From Winogradskyella sp. (GTDB lineage: Bacteria > Bacteroidota > Bacteroidia > Flavobacteriales > Flavobacteriaceae): a DNA stretch of 64,000 nucleotides. The DNA lies in NCBI RefSeq assembly GCF_028282165.1, contig NZ_JANQIM010000006.1:62001-126000 (forward strand), in the 5' to 3' direction. Below the pieces are notes generated by a model. The model searched no databases. It had not been told where the DNA came from and saw only the letters and a program-made list of their open reading frames with translations. Positions within the stretch are counted from its first letter, which is position 1; each line of letters begins with the position of its first letter. A program made the position numbers and the translations under genes. Positions 8,377 to 17,844 of the stretch are shown here, one piece after another.

Positions 8377-10563
8377 TTATTTGGTAAACAAAAGCTCTCT
8401 ATATTTAGTGAGTGGCCAGAGTTCATCGTCTATCATAAGCTCAAGCTTATCACAGTGGTACCTAATATTATCAAAAAAAGGTTTTACTTTTTGGCAATAA
8501 CCATTTGCTTTTTTTTCTAAATCTTTTTGCTTATTAATTTGTTTGCGCACATCTATCATTTTAGTCACCGAAGAATTTATAGCTTCTATGTGCTTTGAAA
8601 TCTGCTCGATTAAATTCAATTGCTCTTGAGCCAAATCTTCAAATTTAGTACCATAAATAGTCTTTAAACCAGTAACATTTTCTATAAGCATGTTTTGATA
8701 TCTCACTGCTGTTGGCACAACATGATTACGAGCTATATCGCCAATAACTCTACTTTCTATCTGAATATGAAGAATATATTCTTCCATTTCAATTTCATAA
8801 CGCGCTTGCGCTTCAACTTGGTTCATTACCCCAAGATTCTCAAAAAGCGCGATAGACTGTTTAGAAACCTTTACTTTTAAAGCTTCTGGTGTCGTTTTAT
8901 TGTTGCTCAACCCTCTTTTTCCTGCTTCCTTTTCCCATTCAGCGCTATACCCATTTCCTTCAAAAAGGATTGCTTTTGATGTCTTTATATATTCTCTTAA
9001 AACGTTAAAAATGGCATCGTCCTTTTTCATTGATTTCCCATCTATCAAATGATCTACTTCTGCTTTAAAATCCATCAATTGTTTGGCGACTATCGTGTTT
9101 AAAACTGTCATTGGATTTGCACAATTCGCCTTAGATCCGACCGCTCTAAATTCAAATTTGTTTCCTGTAAATGCAAAAGGTGATGTTCTGTTTCTGTCTG
9201 TATTATCGAGAAGTATTTCGGGAATCTTACCCACAACATTAAGCTTTAAGTCCGTTTTTTCCTGTGGTGACAGTTTTCCTTTGGTAACGCCTTCTAACTC
9301 TTCTAATACCTTAGATAATTGCGCTCCAATAAACACTGAAATAATTGCTGGAGGCGCTTCGTTTGCACCCAAGCGATGATCATTACTTGCAGAAGTTATA
9401 GCAGCTCTAAGCAATTCTTCATAAGTTAAAACGGCCTTAATTGTATTAATAAAAAATGTTAGAAACTGAAGATTACTCATTGGTGTTTTTCCTGGTGACA
9501 AAAGGTTAATACCTGTATCGGTACTTAAACTCCAATTATTATGCTTGCCAGAACCATTAACCCCTGCAAATGGCTTTTCGTGTAACAGCACCTTAAAATC
9601 GTGGCGTCTAGCAACTTTTTGCATAACGTCCATAAGCAAGGAGTTATGATCAACTGCTAAATTGGCCTCTTCATATATGGGAGCCAACTCAAACTGATTA
9701 GGCGCCACCTCGTTATGCCTAGTTTTTACTGGAATACCCAATAGCATACATTCATTCTCTAAATCGCGCATGTAGGCCATTGCCCTTGCCGGAATCGTTC
9801 CAAAATAATGATCGTCTAGTTGTTGTCCTTTTGCTGGCGAATGCCCTAGTAAAGTTCTACCTGTTAGTACTAGATCTGGTCTCGATACTGCTAGAGCATT
9901 ATCGATTAAGAAATACTCTTGTTCCCAACCCAGTGAGGCACTTACTTTTTTAACATTTTTGTCAAAGTATTTACAGACTGCCACCGCTGCTTTATCTACA
10001 GCATGGAGTGCTCTTAATAAAGGTGTCTTATAATCTAGGGCTTCGCCCGTATAGGATACAAAAACAGTAGGAATGCACAATGTTGTACCATATATAAATG
10101 CGGGCGATGTAGGATCCCAAGCTGTATATCCTCTGGCTTCAAAGGTATTTCTTATACCACCATGTGGAAAACTAGACGCGTCCGGTTCTTGTTGCACCAA
10201 TTGGCTACCTCCAAATTTTTCAATGGCTAATCCGTTTCCAATAGTTTCAAAAAATGCATCGTGCTTTTCTGCAGTAGCTCCTGTTAATGGCTGAAACCAA
10301 TGGGTATAATGTGTAGCACCTTTTGAAATTGCCCATTCTTTCATCGCTGTAGAAATATGATCTGCTAAAAGCCTATCAATCTTAGAACCTTTTTCTATAG
10401 CAGCCATGATACTTATTAGAGCATCCTTAGTTAAATACTGACGCATAGCAGTCTCGTTAAAGACATTTGCTCCAAAAACTTCTGAACGTCTCTTTATTTC
10501 TTCAATATCTATTGGTGTTCTTTTTAAGGACTCTTTTACGGCATGAAATCTTAATGTTGACAT
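8377..10563 (-). CDS. glnN: glutamine synthetase type III
   Basis: This ATP-dependent ligase makes glutamine from glutamate and ammonia. The ~728-residue length, the start MSTLRFHAVKESL and the segments THWFQPLTGATAEKHDAFFE, GWEQEYFLID, VKTRHNEVAPNQFELAPI and GVNGSGKHNNWSLSTDTG are typical of GSIII, the hexameric class found in Bacteroidota. I chose the ATG at 10563; the 16 extra upstream codons overlap the promoter and do not fit the family. It is divergent from a second, GSII-type gene. Confidence 0.95.
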   Translation of the reverse strand: MSTLRFHAVKESLKRTPIDIEEIKRRSEVFGANVFNETAMRQYLTKDALISIMAAIEKGSKIDRLLADHISTAMKEWAISKGATHYTHWFQPLTGATAEKHDAFFETIGNGLAIEKFGGSQLVQQEPDASSFPHGGIRNTFEARGYTAWDPTSPAFIYGTTLCIPTVFVSYTGEALDYKTPLLRALHAVDKAAVAVCKYFDKNVKKVSASLGWEQEYFLIDNALAVSRPDLVLTGRTLLGHSPAKGQQLDDHYFGTIPARAMAYMRDLENECMLLGIPVKTRHNEVAPNQFELAPIYEEANLAVDHNSLLMDVMQKVARRHDFKVLLHEKPFAGVNGSGKHNNWSLSTDTGINLLSPGKTPMSNLQFLTFFINTIKAVLTYEELLRAAITSASNDHRLGANEAPPAIISVFIGAQLSKVLEELEGVTKGKLSPQEKTDLKLNVVGKIPEILLDNTDRNRTSPFAFTGNKFEFRAVGSKANCANPMTVLNTIVAKQLMDFKAEVDHLIDGKSMKKDDAIFNVLREYIKTSKAILFEGNGYSAEWEKEAGKRGLSNNKTTPEALKVKVSKQSIALFENLGVMNQVEAQARYEIEMEEYILHIQIESRVIGDIARNHVVPTAVRYQNMLIENVTGLKTIYGTKFEDLAQEQLNLIEQISKHIEAINSSVTKMIDVRKQINKQKDLEKKANGYCQKVKPFFDNIRYHCDKLELMIDDELWPLTKYRELLFTK

Positions 10564-10581
10564 ATTCACAAAATTTTGGTT

Positions 10582-10589
10582 CAAAAATA
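10582..10589 (-). promoter_or_regulatory. -7 box (TATTTTTG) of glnN
   Basis: TATTTTTG on the minus strand fits TAnnTTTG, 18 bases before the ATG at 10563. No good -33 box is seen. It supports the shorter start for glnN. Confidence 0.4.
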
Positions 10590-10678
10590 CGAATTTATTA
10601 AAATCGTACATTTAACCCTCCAAAAAATAGGGTTATCAACAACTATTAATAACATTTTATCTAAAAGACCCTGTATTT

Positions 10679-10709
10679 TTTGACCAATTAAAAAAAAAGA
10701 CAATCTTTG
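10679..10709 (+). promoter_or_regulatory. glnA promoter: TTTG-N19-AATCTTTG
   Basis: A -33 TTTG (10679-10682) is exactly 19 bases from AATCTTTG (10702-10709), one base off the -7 consensus. This is the textbook Bacteroidota spacing. The box ends 27 bases before the chosen ATG. An alternative TTG start at 10707 would lie inside the -7 box and so cannot be used. Confidence 0.65.
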
Positions 10710-10736
10710 CATGGTCAAATTATAAACTATATAATG

Positions 10737-11753
10737 ATGAGTAAATCTAAATTAGAGTACATATGGCTAGATGGTTATAAGCCGACTCAAAACATGAGAA
10801 GTAAAACTAAAATTGAGGAGAATTTTAGTGGTAAATTAGAGGATTGTCCGATTTGGTCTTTTGATGGTTCTTCAACTAGACAGGCTACTGGTGATTCTTC
10901 TGATTGTTTATTAAAGCCTGTGGCTATTTATCCAGATCCTGCGAGAAAAGATGGTTATCTAGTAATGACTGAGGTTTTAAACGCTGACGGAACTCCGCAT
11001 GAGTCTAACGGAAGAGCAACTATAGATGATGATGATAATGATTTCTGGTTTGGTTTTGAGCAAGAGTACTTTATAATGGATAGAAAAACTCAATTGCCTT
11101 TAGGTTTCCCTGTAGGTGGTTATCCTGCTCCTCAAGGCTTGTATTATTGTTCTGTTGGTGGACGCAACACTCATGGTAGAGAACTTGTTGAACGCCATGC
11201 CGATTATTGTATAGCTGCTGGGCTAAACTTTGAAGGTATTAACCAAGAAGTAGCTTCTGGTCAGTGGGAATTTCAATTATTTGCCAAAGGTGCTAAAAAA
11301 GCTGGTGATGAAATTTGGATTGCACGTTACTTGTTAGACCGTTTAACCGAAGAATATGGTTACTACATAGAATACCATCCTAAGCCATTAGGAAAAGATA
11401 TGGACTGGAATGGTTCTGGTATGCATGCCAACTTCTCTAACACTACATTAAGAACTTGTGGAAGCCAAGAAGTTTATGAAAAAATTTGTGAAGCATTTAG
11501 ACCTGTAGTTAAAGATCACATTGCAGTATATGGTGAATTTAACGACCAACGTTTAACTGGTGATCATGAAACCCAATCTATCGATGAGTTTAGTTATGGA
11601 ATTTCAGATAGAGGTGCTTCTATACGCATCCCTATTATTACTGTAGAAAAAGGATGGAAAGGATGGTTAGAAGATCGCCGTCCAGCATCTAATGCAGATC
11701 CTTATAAAGTTGCAGGAAGAATCGTGAAGACCGTAAAAAGTGCAGATGTTTAG
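10737..11753 (+). CDS. glnA: glutamine synthetase, type II-like (beta-grasp domain)
   Basis: The ~338-residue enzyme is much shorter than GSI (~470) and resembles the eukaryote-type GSII. It has the N-terminal beta-grasp (YIWLDGYKPTQNMRSKT, then CPIWSFDGSSTRQATG) and catalytic-domain segments WFGFEQEYFIM, NFEGINQEVASGQWEFQ, DWNGSGMHANFSNTT and DRGASIRIPI. It makes glutamine from glutamate, ammonia and ATP. The start at 10737 (or 10734) is fixed by the promoter just upstream. It is divergent from glnN, so two unrelated GS classes share one intergenic region. Confidence 0.93.
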   Translation: MSKSKLEYIWLDGYKPTQNMRSKTKIEENFSGKLEDCPIWSFDGSSTRQATGDSSDCLLKPVAIYPDPARKDGYLVMTEVLNADGTPHESNGRATIDDDDNDFWFGFEQEYFIMDRKTQLPLGFPVGGYPAPQGLYYCSVGGRNTHGRELVERHADYCIAAGLNFEGINQEVASGQWEFQLFAKGAKKAGDEIWIARYLLDRLTEEYGYYIEYHPKPLGKDMDWNGSGMHANFSNTTLRTCGSQEVYEKICEAFRPVVKDHIAVYGEFNDQRLTGDHETQSIDEFSYGISDRGASIRIPIITVEKGWKGWLEDRRPASNADPYKVAGRIVKTVKSADV

Positions 11754-11779
11754 TTTATTTGCAGTTAATATTATATAAG

Positions 11780-11804
11780 AAAGTCCGCGATTGCGGGCTT
11801 TTTT
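11780..11804 (+). terminator. Rho-independent terminator of glnA
   Basis: AAAGTCCGC and GCGGGCTTT pair around a GATT loop (one G-T pair), followed by T-rich sequence. It lies 27 bases after the glnA stop and touches the end of the convergent antiporter gene. Confidence 0.8.
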
Positions 11805-12753
11805 ATTTTAGAGCTAAAACGATAAAAATAACGTAAGCGCCAAATAAAAGAAAACCTTTCAGTCGATTAATCTGAAAGCGTCGGGGTATAAGAATCAAAG
11901 GCACTAAAACTGCTGCAAAAGCGATCATCCAAAAAATATTAGTTGATAATATTTCTGGTGTATTCGGATTAACTTCTATAGGTTTTATAATGGCCGTTAA
12001 ACCTAAAACAGAAGCTATATTAAAGATGTTAGAACCTATCAAATTACCTAAGGAAATAGCTTTTTCTTTCTTAAGTGCAGCAATCACGGAAGCTGCCAAT
12101 TCTGGAACACTAGTGCCTATAGCAATCACTGTAACAGAAATAGCATAATCACTTACGCCCACTGCTTTAGCCAATTGTTTTGCGCCTTCAACTAGCCATT
12201 CTGAACCAAAATATAAACCAGCCGCTCCGATTAATAGCCAGACTACTATCTTGAAATTTGAAACCACAGCCAAGGTATCATCGACATCTTCCAAATTGGC
12301 CTTTATCGACTTCCTTGAACTTCTGATTAGTATAAAGAGAAACAGAGTTAGGGCAATAAATAAAACAGCCCCTTCTAAAGGAGACAACAACTCATCGTTT
12401 TTTAAAAAAAAGTAAAGTGCAAAAGAGACCAACATCATCATTGGCCAGTTGAGCTTATAAAAATCCCTATCTACGGCCAAAGGCGAAATGATTGCTGTAA
12501 TTGCTAACACCAACCCGATATTTGCAATATTTGATCCTATAACATTTCCCAGGGCAATATCAGTAACACCATCAAAAGCAGCCTGTAAACTTACAAGTAG
12601 TTCTGGAGCCGAAGTAGCAAATGATACAACGGTCATACCGATAACCAATTTAGAAATTTTGAGCTTAAAAGATAGTCCGACAGATGCCCTCACCAAAAAA
12701 TCACCACCGACAACTAGAGCCACCAAACCAATAATAACAAGAAATACACTCAT
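11803..12753 (-). CDS. calcium/sodium antiporter (CaCA family, YrbG-like)
   Basis: This inner-membrane exchanger of 316 residues has about ten hydrophobic helices. The two internal alpha repeats of the CaCA superfamily are plain: GNVIGSNIANIGLV (~residues 63-76) and GNLIGSNIFNIASV (second half), each after a conserved acidic helix (SFATSAPELLVS; IAIGTSVPELAASV). The family exchanges Ca2+ for Na+ or K+. It is monocistronic, divergent from the BlaI gene and convergent with glnA. Confidence 0.92.
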   Translation of the reverse strand: MSVFLVIIGLVALVVGGDFLVRASVGLSFKLKISKLVIGMTVVSFATSAPELLVSLQAAFDGVTDIALGNVIGSNIANIGLVLAITAIISPLAVDRDFYKLNWPMMMLVSFALYFFLKNDELLSPLEGAVLFIALTLFLFILIRSSRKSIKANLEDVDDTLAVVSNFKIVVWLLIGAAGLYFGSEWLVEGAKQLAKAVGVSDYAISVTVIAIGTSVPELAASVIAALKKEKAISLGNLIGSNIFNIASVLGLTAIIKPIEVNPNTPEILSTNIFWMIAFAAVLVPLILIPRRFQINRLKGFLLFGAYVIFIVLALK

Positions 12754-12825
12754 CTATCAATCAAATATTTAATCGCTTTTTTAATTAAATGGCGAAGATA
12801 GCATTTCATTTTTAAAGCAACGAAA

Positions 12826-12888
12826 AACTAAAATTTTCGTTAAATAACTATTATTTTAGTTTTATAACTATAAAATTAGTTATATTTG
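12826..12888 (+). promoter_or_regulatory. triple phased operator and promoter of the BlaI-M56 operon
   Basis: Three dyads of the form AACTA-N6-TAGTT start at 12826, 12846 and 12866, exactly 20 bases apart. The two proximal ones are perfect; the distal right arm is TCGTT. The last dyad touches the -7 box TATATTTG (12881-12888), so a dimer bound there would block RNA polymerase. The ATG of the BlaI-like repressor follows at 12918. BlaI/MecI repressors are known to bind such dyads in front of their own genes. Confidence 0.7.
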
Positions 12889-12917
12889 AATTCTAAAGCA
12901 TAAATTTTAGTATCAAA

Positions 12918-13277
12918 ATGCAAAAGTTAACAAATAAAGAAGAAGAAATAATGCATATTCTATGGAAGCTCGAAAAAGCTTTTGTAAAAGATGTCTTAGC
13001 TGAGATTAAAACTGAAAAACCACATTACAATACCTTATCTACTATTATTAGGAATTTAGAAGATAAAGGATACGTAAGCTATAATGCATTTGGGAAGACA
13101 CATCAGTATTATCCTATCGTTTCAAAGGAAGATTACAAAAAACGCTTTATGAACACTGCCATCGAGAATTATTTTAATAACTCTTACAAGAATGTTGTTT
13201 CTTTTTTTGCTAAGGAAGAAAAGATAAGCGTTGATGAGCTTAAAGAAATTATTTCATTAATTGAAAACAAGAAATAG
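12918..13277 (+). CDS. BlaI/MecI/CopY family transcriptional repressor
   Basis: The 119-residue protein is a winged-helix DNA-binding repressor. It starts KLTNKEEEIMHILWKLEKAF and continues with HYNTLSTIIRNLEDKGYVSY, the recognition helix region of the family, then a C-terminal dimerisation helix. In the family, cleavage triggered by a BlaR1-type protease relieves repression. The partner gene follows two bases downstream. Three 20-bp-phased dyads in the promoter indicate autorepression. Confidence 0.93.
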   Translation: MQKLTNKEEEIMHILWKLEKAFVKDVLAEIKTEKPHYNTLSTIIRNLEDKGYVSYNAFGKTHQYYPIVSKEDYKKRFMNTAIENYFNNSYKNVVSFFAKEEKISVDELKEIISLIENKK

Positions 13278-13279
13278 CT

Positions 13280-15211
13280 ATGGAATATTTATTAAAAGCA
13301 TCGGCCGTAATTGCTATATTTTATATGTTATATAAATTGTTTTTACAACGCGAAACTTTCTTTCAAACCAACAGAGGCTATTTACTAGTTGGCCTATTGG
13401 CTTCTGTTTTAATTCCATTGATTGTTATACCAATTTATATTGAATACACACCGATAGTTTTAGAAGGCTCTTTATTATATATGAACTCACCCGAAGCATT
13501 AGAAAATTCTAACGAAGTAGTGTTTGACTGGTTTGTATTGGCATCAATAATTTATACTGTAGGTGCTATCTTCTTTTTAGGTAAATTGCTCATTGAATTT
13601 GCCTCTCTTAAATTTTTATTTAAAAAACATAAGTTTTTCAAAAAAGGATCCTACATTTTTGTTGAAACCGAGAATGATATCGCGCCTTTTTCATTTTTTA
13701 ATTGGATTGTCTACAATCCAAAGAAATATGCACCAGAAGAATTACAGCACATTCTTAATCATGAAAAAGTACATGCAAGCGAATTGCATTCCATTGATGT
13801 CATTTTAACTCAACTAGCTTGTGTGTTGCTTTGGTTTAATCCACTAGTATGGTTATACAAAAAAGAGATACATCAAAATTTAGAATTCATAGCTGACAAA
13901 AAGGCTCAGGACTTTTCTTCTTGTGAAAAAAGCTATCAGCTTATTCTACTGAAAGCAAGTGTCCCTCAGCATAAGTTTTTAATCACCAACAACTTTTATA
14001 ATTCACAAATCAAAAAAAGAATAATTATGTTACACAAATCAAAATCAAAAAAAGTAAATGTCTGGAAGTACGGCTTAGTATTACCAATCCTTGCACTTTT
14101 TTTAATGAGCTTTAATACCAAAGAAATTTTCATTGAAAAAGAACGACCAAAGGATTTTAGCAATGCGCCACAAACTGAAGCCTCAAATGCGTTAAACAAC
14201 TTGTATAATGCCGTAGAGTCTGATGACATCTCAGGTAAAACAGTAAAAGAGAAAGACAATAATCTAAAAGTTAACACTACTGAAAAAAGTCAGTTAAATA
14301 ATAAAATAATTGCCACAAACCAAAATAGTTTATCTAACAAGCTTAGTGATATTTCAATTACAGTAATTGATAAAAACACTACTGACTCAGAACTCGATAA
14401 GATTAAAGACGATCTAAAGAAAGAAGGCTTGACTATAAAAATCAAAGGCGTTAAACGCAATAACAAAGGAGAAATCACAGCTATTAAAATTGATGCAAAA
14501 TCTAAAAACTCTAACGCAAATTACAACGTTAGTTCTGATGAAGCTATAAGCCCTGTAACAATTATTTATGAAATCGAAAATGAAAGTATCTCTATAGGCA
14601 ATGGACATTCGAGACGTGGCAAAGACACATTTTTTTATGAAATTCATGAAGATGGAGACTATAAAATTCACAAATCTAAAAAAGGCAATAATGTATATGT
14701 TATCACCGAGGAGCATGATAGTGATATGGATGTAGTACATGAGTCTAGAGTCGTTGTTAAGAAAAACGGAAAAAGGGAAAAAGCAAAAACTATCAGAAGA
14801 TCAAAGAATGTCGAAGTTATCTCTGATGATGACGATATAGTTGAAATTATTGTTGAAGAATTAGACAATGACAATGATGAAACCATAATAATTGAAAGCG
14901 AAGAAGATGTAAATGTGAAAGCAGATATTATTATAAAAGAAAAAGGGAGAAATGTTTGGGTTAGTGATGACGATGAACCTAAAAATACCTTAGTTATTGG
15001 GGATGAAGATGACAGTATTTACATCTCCGGCCTCGAAGGAGAAGATCCATTGTATATATTAGATGGCAAAGAGGTCTCGAAAGAGCAATTCACCAAATTA
15101 AATAAAAAAAGAATTAAATCTGTAACTGTGCTTAAAGATGAAAGCGCCATCGAGAAATATGGTGATAAAGGAAAAAATGGTGTAGTTATCGTAACAACAA
15201 AAAAGAATTAG
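13280..15211 (+). CDS. M56 family metallopeptidase (BlaR1-like) with TonB-plug-like tail
   Basis: The 643-residue membrane sensor/protease has an N-terminal membrane domain with several helices. The zinc motif HEKVH lies in LNHEKVHASELHS near residues 161-165, a further membrane segment is near residue 270, and a long periplasmic region follows. The latter is Asp/Glu/Lys-rich and ends with a plug-like motif (DPLYILDGKEV ... KNGVVIVTTKKN, about 595-643). Members of this family signal to BlaI repressors. No penicillin-binding sensor domain is visible, so the signal is probably not a beta-lactam. Confidence 0.88.
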   Translation: MEYLLKASAVIAIFYMLYKLFLQRETFFQTNRGYLLVGLLASVLIPLIVIPIYIEYTPIVLEGSLLYMNSPEALENSNEVVFDWFVLASIIYTVGAIFFLGKLLIEFASLKFLFKKHKFFKKGSYIFVETENDIAPFSFFNWIVYNPKKYAPEELQHILNHEKVHASELHSIDVILTQLACVLLWFNPLVWLYKKEIHQNLEFIADKKAQDFSSCEKSYQLILLKASVPQHKFLITNNFYNSQIKKRIIMLHKSKSKKVNVWKYGLVLPILALFLMSFNTKEIFIEKERPKDFSNAPQTEASNALNNLYNAVESDDISGKTVKEKDNNLKVNTTEKSQLNNKIIATNQNSLSNKLSDISITVIDKNTTDSELDKIKDDLKKEGLTIKIKGVKRNNKGEITAIKIDAKSKNSNANYNVSSDEAISPVTIIYEIENESISIGNGHSRRGKDTFFYEIHEDGDYKIHKSKKGNNVYVITEEHDSDMDVVHESRVVVKKNGKREKAKTIRRSKNVEVISDDDDIVEIIVEELDNDNDETIIIESEEDVNVKADIIIKEKGRNVWVSDDDEPKNTLVIGDEDDSIYISGLEGEDPLYILDGKEVSKEQFTKLNKKRIKSVTVLKDESAIEKYGDKGKNGVVIVTTKKN

Positions 15212-15241
15212 TCTTTAATTTCATCAATCAATCAAACGGAA

Positions 15242-15274
15242 AAGCCAAATTCTACTATGAAATGAATTTGGCTT
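15242..15274. terminator. bidirectional terminator between M56 and nuclease genes
   Basis: AAGCCAAATTC (15242-15252) pairs perfectly with GAATTTGGCTT (15264-15274) over an 11-base loop. T-rich stretches follow on both strands. It separates two convergent genes. Confidence 0.75.
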
Positions 15275-15293
15275 CTTATTTTAAGATAAAACT

Positions 15294-17258
15294 TTACTTC
15301 ACCACCAATTTTTGCACAAATGATTCTCCTTTGTCAATCATCTTGATGATATACAAGCCAGAACTCAAATTAAGATCAATAAAGGTAGTAAAACCAGTAA
15401 ATCGTCTTAAGAGTTGACCTTGCAAAGCGTAGACTTCTACTGTAGCAACAGAGCTACTGTCTAAGTAAACACGTCCATTAGTAGGGTTTGGATACAATGT
15501 AACATCAGAGTGTTTGTTTTCCTCTAAACTCAATGATTGATTCCAAATATCACCAACATTGTTTCCCCATATATATTCCACCAAGAGCGGCTGGTCTATG
15601 AAAGGATTCCTATTTCTTTGCCAATTATAGATAATATTGTTTCTATTCATTTCAAAATCGTCTGGAGGGTCGTTTCTATGCCAATCTAAAAGTGTAGTTA
15701 AATCTCCCAATTGACCAACTGTATCTGGAAACCCATCAACCACTTGCAAACCATTATATCTAATTTCCATATACAAAACACTTCGAGCTACATCACCTCT
15801 AAAACTTCCTAAAGTACCATTTGGACCTATGTATTGTCCATAATGTTGATTTCCTCTTGAGCTGTTCTCAGCAGCATCAGCAGCTCTTAATGCATGTGCA
15901 TCTGAGTTTCCATGCCTAAGCGAATCTGCTTTAGTAGTCCAAAAAACATCAATACCATCCGCTATTTCGTCGGCTTCAATATCATTAAATCCACCTCTCG
16001 ATCTTGGATAGGTATGCTCCCTATTCCATTTGCCTATATTACTGCTACCAGTCTGCAAATCTAGCTTTGCTCGTCCCTCTTCGGTATACAATAACCAAAC
16101 TTGATTACTGTTTTCAGGATTTTGATCGGCTTCTTTTAATATATCAATAATATCTGCGTAGGTTTGAGCCCTTACAGTATTTGGATCTGCAATAATATCT
16201 TGCAATGCTTGTCTTAAAGCCGCATCAGCTAAACCATCTAAAGTATCATAATACCCCATAGGTTGTGTACTTTGTACAATTCCTGTTGTAGGATTTACAG
16301 GAGTTCCCCAAGCAGCAACAGTAAAATCATTATCCACTACCCTAACCTCTATATTATTATTTGATGCTACAATAGGTTCAACCAAGTTTATAAACCGAAT
16401 TTCCATCACCTCATCGCCCTCATCATCTGCATCGTCAAGGATCGTTATCGTTGTGCTCGTCGTATTTTGACCATTGGCAATTGTAAGATTAACATTCCCA
16501 GTATAATCCATTGTATCGAATGTAAAATTATCTAAGCTAATGGTGAAGTTTAAGTCTGAAGTTACATTGCTCTCCGCTGTGAAAGTGATTTCAAAAGTAG
16601 CTCCTTCATCAAATTGAGTATCATTTACTGAAATCGAAACCGGATTTATGGGGTTACCAGAGCCGTCATTCTCACGTCTTGGCGTAGGCGTAGCCGTGGT
16701 ATAAGATTCATTATCCATGACATCCACAAATCGCTGAATAGACCTTGGGTTGGCTGTTGTGCCATTATCATTATACTGTATCGTTTCCCCCAGTAAACCT
16801 AAAAGCACAGTATCGTCAGGATCATTAGTACCATAGACCATAGCATCTACCAGATTGTCTTGAGTAGCTAGAGTTCCTTCAGGAAAATCATTAACGCTGG
16901 CTTGATATATGCCTACAGCATCTGCACCGTTCTGTATAACATTTTCTGATATAAGAATCTGAGGAAAAGGGGATACTCCTTCACTACCAACAACCAACAA
17001 TCCATTGTCATCGGTCTCATAACCCTCTAGATCTATGACCATATAACTAGAATCAGCACCACTAGTGGAGCCATTAAAAAAGACCAGTATAAAACCATCA
17101 GTAGAAAAATTTGGTATCTGAGACTTCAGTTCAATAAATTCTGCCGTGTCTGTACTTGGGGAATCAGGATCAAACTCATTAATGACCAAAACTTGTGACC
17201 AAGAAAAACTTGACATTAACAAAATAAGAACGGTAAAAATTTTATTCATTTTTTTCAT
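15294..17258 (-). CDS. secreted endonuclease I with lamin-tail, Calx-beta and T9SS sorting domains
   Basis: From the N-terminus I see a signal peptide (to SSFSWSQ), a lamin-tail-like domain (VLVINEFDPDSPSTDTAEFI), and a Calx-beta domain (~210-310; ISVNDTQFDEGATFEITFTA). An endonuclease I domain follows (~330-560) with WNREHTYPRSRGG and NSDAHALRAAD. A type A T9SS C-terminal domain (VTLYPNPTNGRVYLDSS ... QKLVVK) ends the protein. It is a calcium-associated, cell-surface or secreted DNase, probably for nutrient scavenging or biofilm DNA. I chose the ATG at 17258 (MKKMNK). It is monocistronic. Confidence 0.9.
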   Translation of the reverse strand: MKKMNKIFTVLILLMSSFSWSQVLVINEFDPDSPSTDTAEFIELKSQIPNFSTDGFILVFFNGSTSGADSSYMVIDLEGYETDDNGLLVVGSEGVSPFPQILISENVIQNGADAVGIYQASVNDFPEGTLATQDNLVDAMVYGTNDPDDTVLLGLLGETIQYNDNGTTANPRSIQRFVDVMDNESYTTATPTPRRENDGSGNPINPVSISVNDTQFDEGATFEITFTAESNVTSDLNFTISLDNFTFDTMDYTGNVNLTIANGQNTTSTTITILDDADDEGDEVMEIRFINLVEPIVASNNNIEVRVVDNDFTVAAWGTPVNPTTGIVQSTQPMGYYDTLDGLADAALRQALQDIIADPNTVRAQTYADIIDILKEADQNPENSNQVWLLYTEEGRAKLDLQTGSSNIGKWNREHTYPRSRGGFNDIEADEIADGIDVFWTTKADSLRHGNSDAHALRAADAAENSSRGNQHYGQYIGPNGTLGSFRGDVARSVLYMEIRYNGLQVVDGFPDTVGQLGDLTTLLDWHRNDPPDDFEMNRNNIIYNWQRNRNPFIDQPLLVEYIWGNNVGDIWNQSLSLEENKHSDVTLYPNPTNGRVYLDSSSVATVEVYALQGQLLRRFTGFTTFIDLNLSSGLYIIKMIDKGESFVQKLVVK

Positions 17259-17267
17259 TTTCCACAA

Positions 17268-17844
17268 AGATAGCTGTAAATGCTGCTTTTAAGGTTATGT
17301 AAAAATTATTTACAGAAATTGAATTAAAAAACTATGATAATTATTTAGTAAAACCAAATTGAAAAAAGACGAAAAGTCCGAAAATCGATATTTTAAAGAT
17401 GAAATGGCTCTACGTTTTCAAAAACCAGTTCAAAAACCTCCTATAAATATGATAAAATAAAACATTATAATGCTTTTTCAATTATAATTAAAAACTAAAA
17501 TAAAGATAAGTCACAAATTATAGTAATCATAATCATTTTTTTGCTTATAAATTTAAATGCAAATTTGTCGATTTTTACAAAAATGCTTGGAAGATTATTT
17601 GTTGCCGATATATATTGAAAACTCAATCAAGAATTTAAAGCAAATTATTAACCTCTAAACCAAAAAATTATGATGACATTAGCAAAGTTGATTATTGATA
17701 TTATATTTTCAATATTTTAAACAACAACCAATCAGACAATCAATCAAAAAAATGTAAAACTTAGTTCTAGAATAAGTTTTACTATTTTTGCTCCCAATTA
17801 CAATCTACAAAAAACTATTATTTTCTTTTGGCATCGATTAAAGC
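17268..17844. other. 577-base AT-rich intergenic region
   Basis: No gene is supported here. It is very AT-rich, with short poly-A and poly-T runs. Near its right end lies a perfect 10-bp dyad followed by a -7 box, described separately. A 16-codon hydrophobic frame at 17670-17720 is too weak to call. Confidence 0.6.
17754..17790 (+). promoter_or_regulatory. dyad plus -7 box upstream of the 52-residue protein gene
   Basis: GTAAAACTTA (17754-17763) and TAAGTTTTAC (17773-17782) form a perfect inverted repeat. TATTTTTG (17783-17790), a match to TAnnTTTG, follows immediately. The dyad occupies the -33 to -7 spacer, as an operator would. An intrinsic terminator (stem plus T-rich tail) is the alternative reading. 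Confidence 0.4.

Noticed and set aside
14414..14740. 108-codon minus-strand frame inside the M56 gene
   Set aside because: Antisense shadow of the acidic region. The M56 frame is supported by its motifs.
17670..17720. 16-codon hydrophobic frame in the AT-rich intergenic region
   Set aside because: No promoter, coupling or conservation can be shown, and short hydrophobic frames are expected by chance in such DNA.
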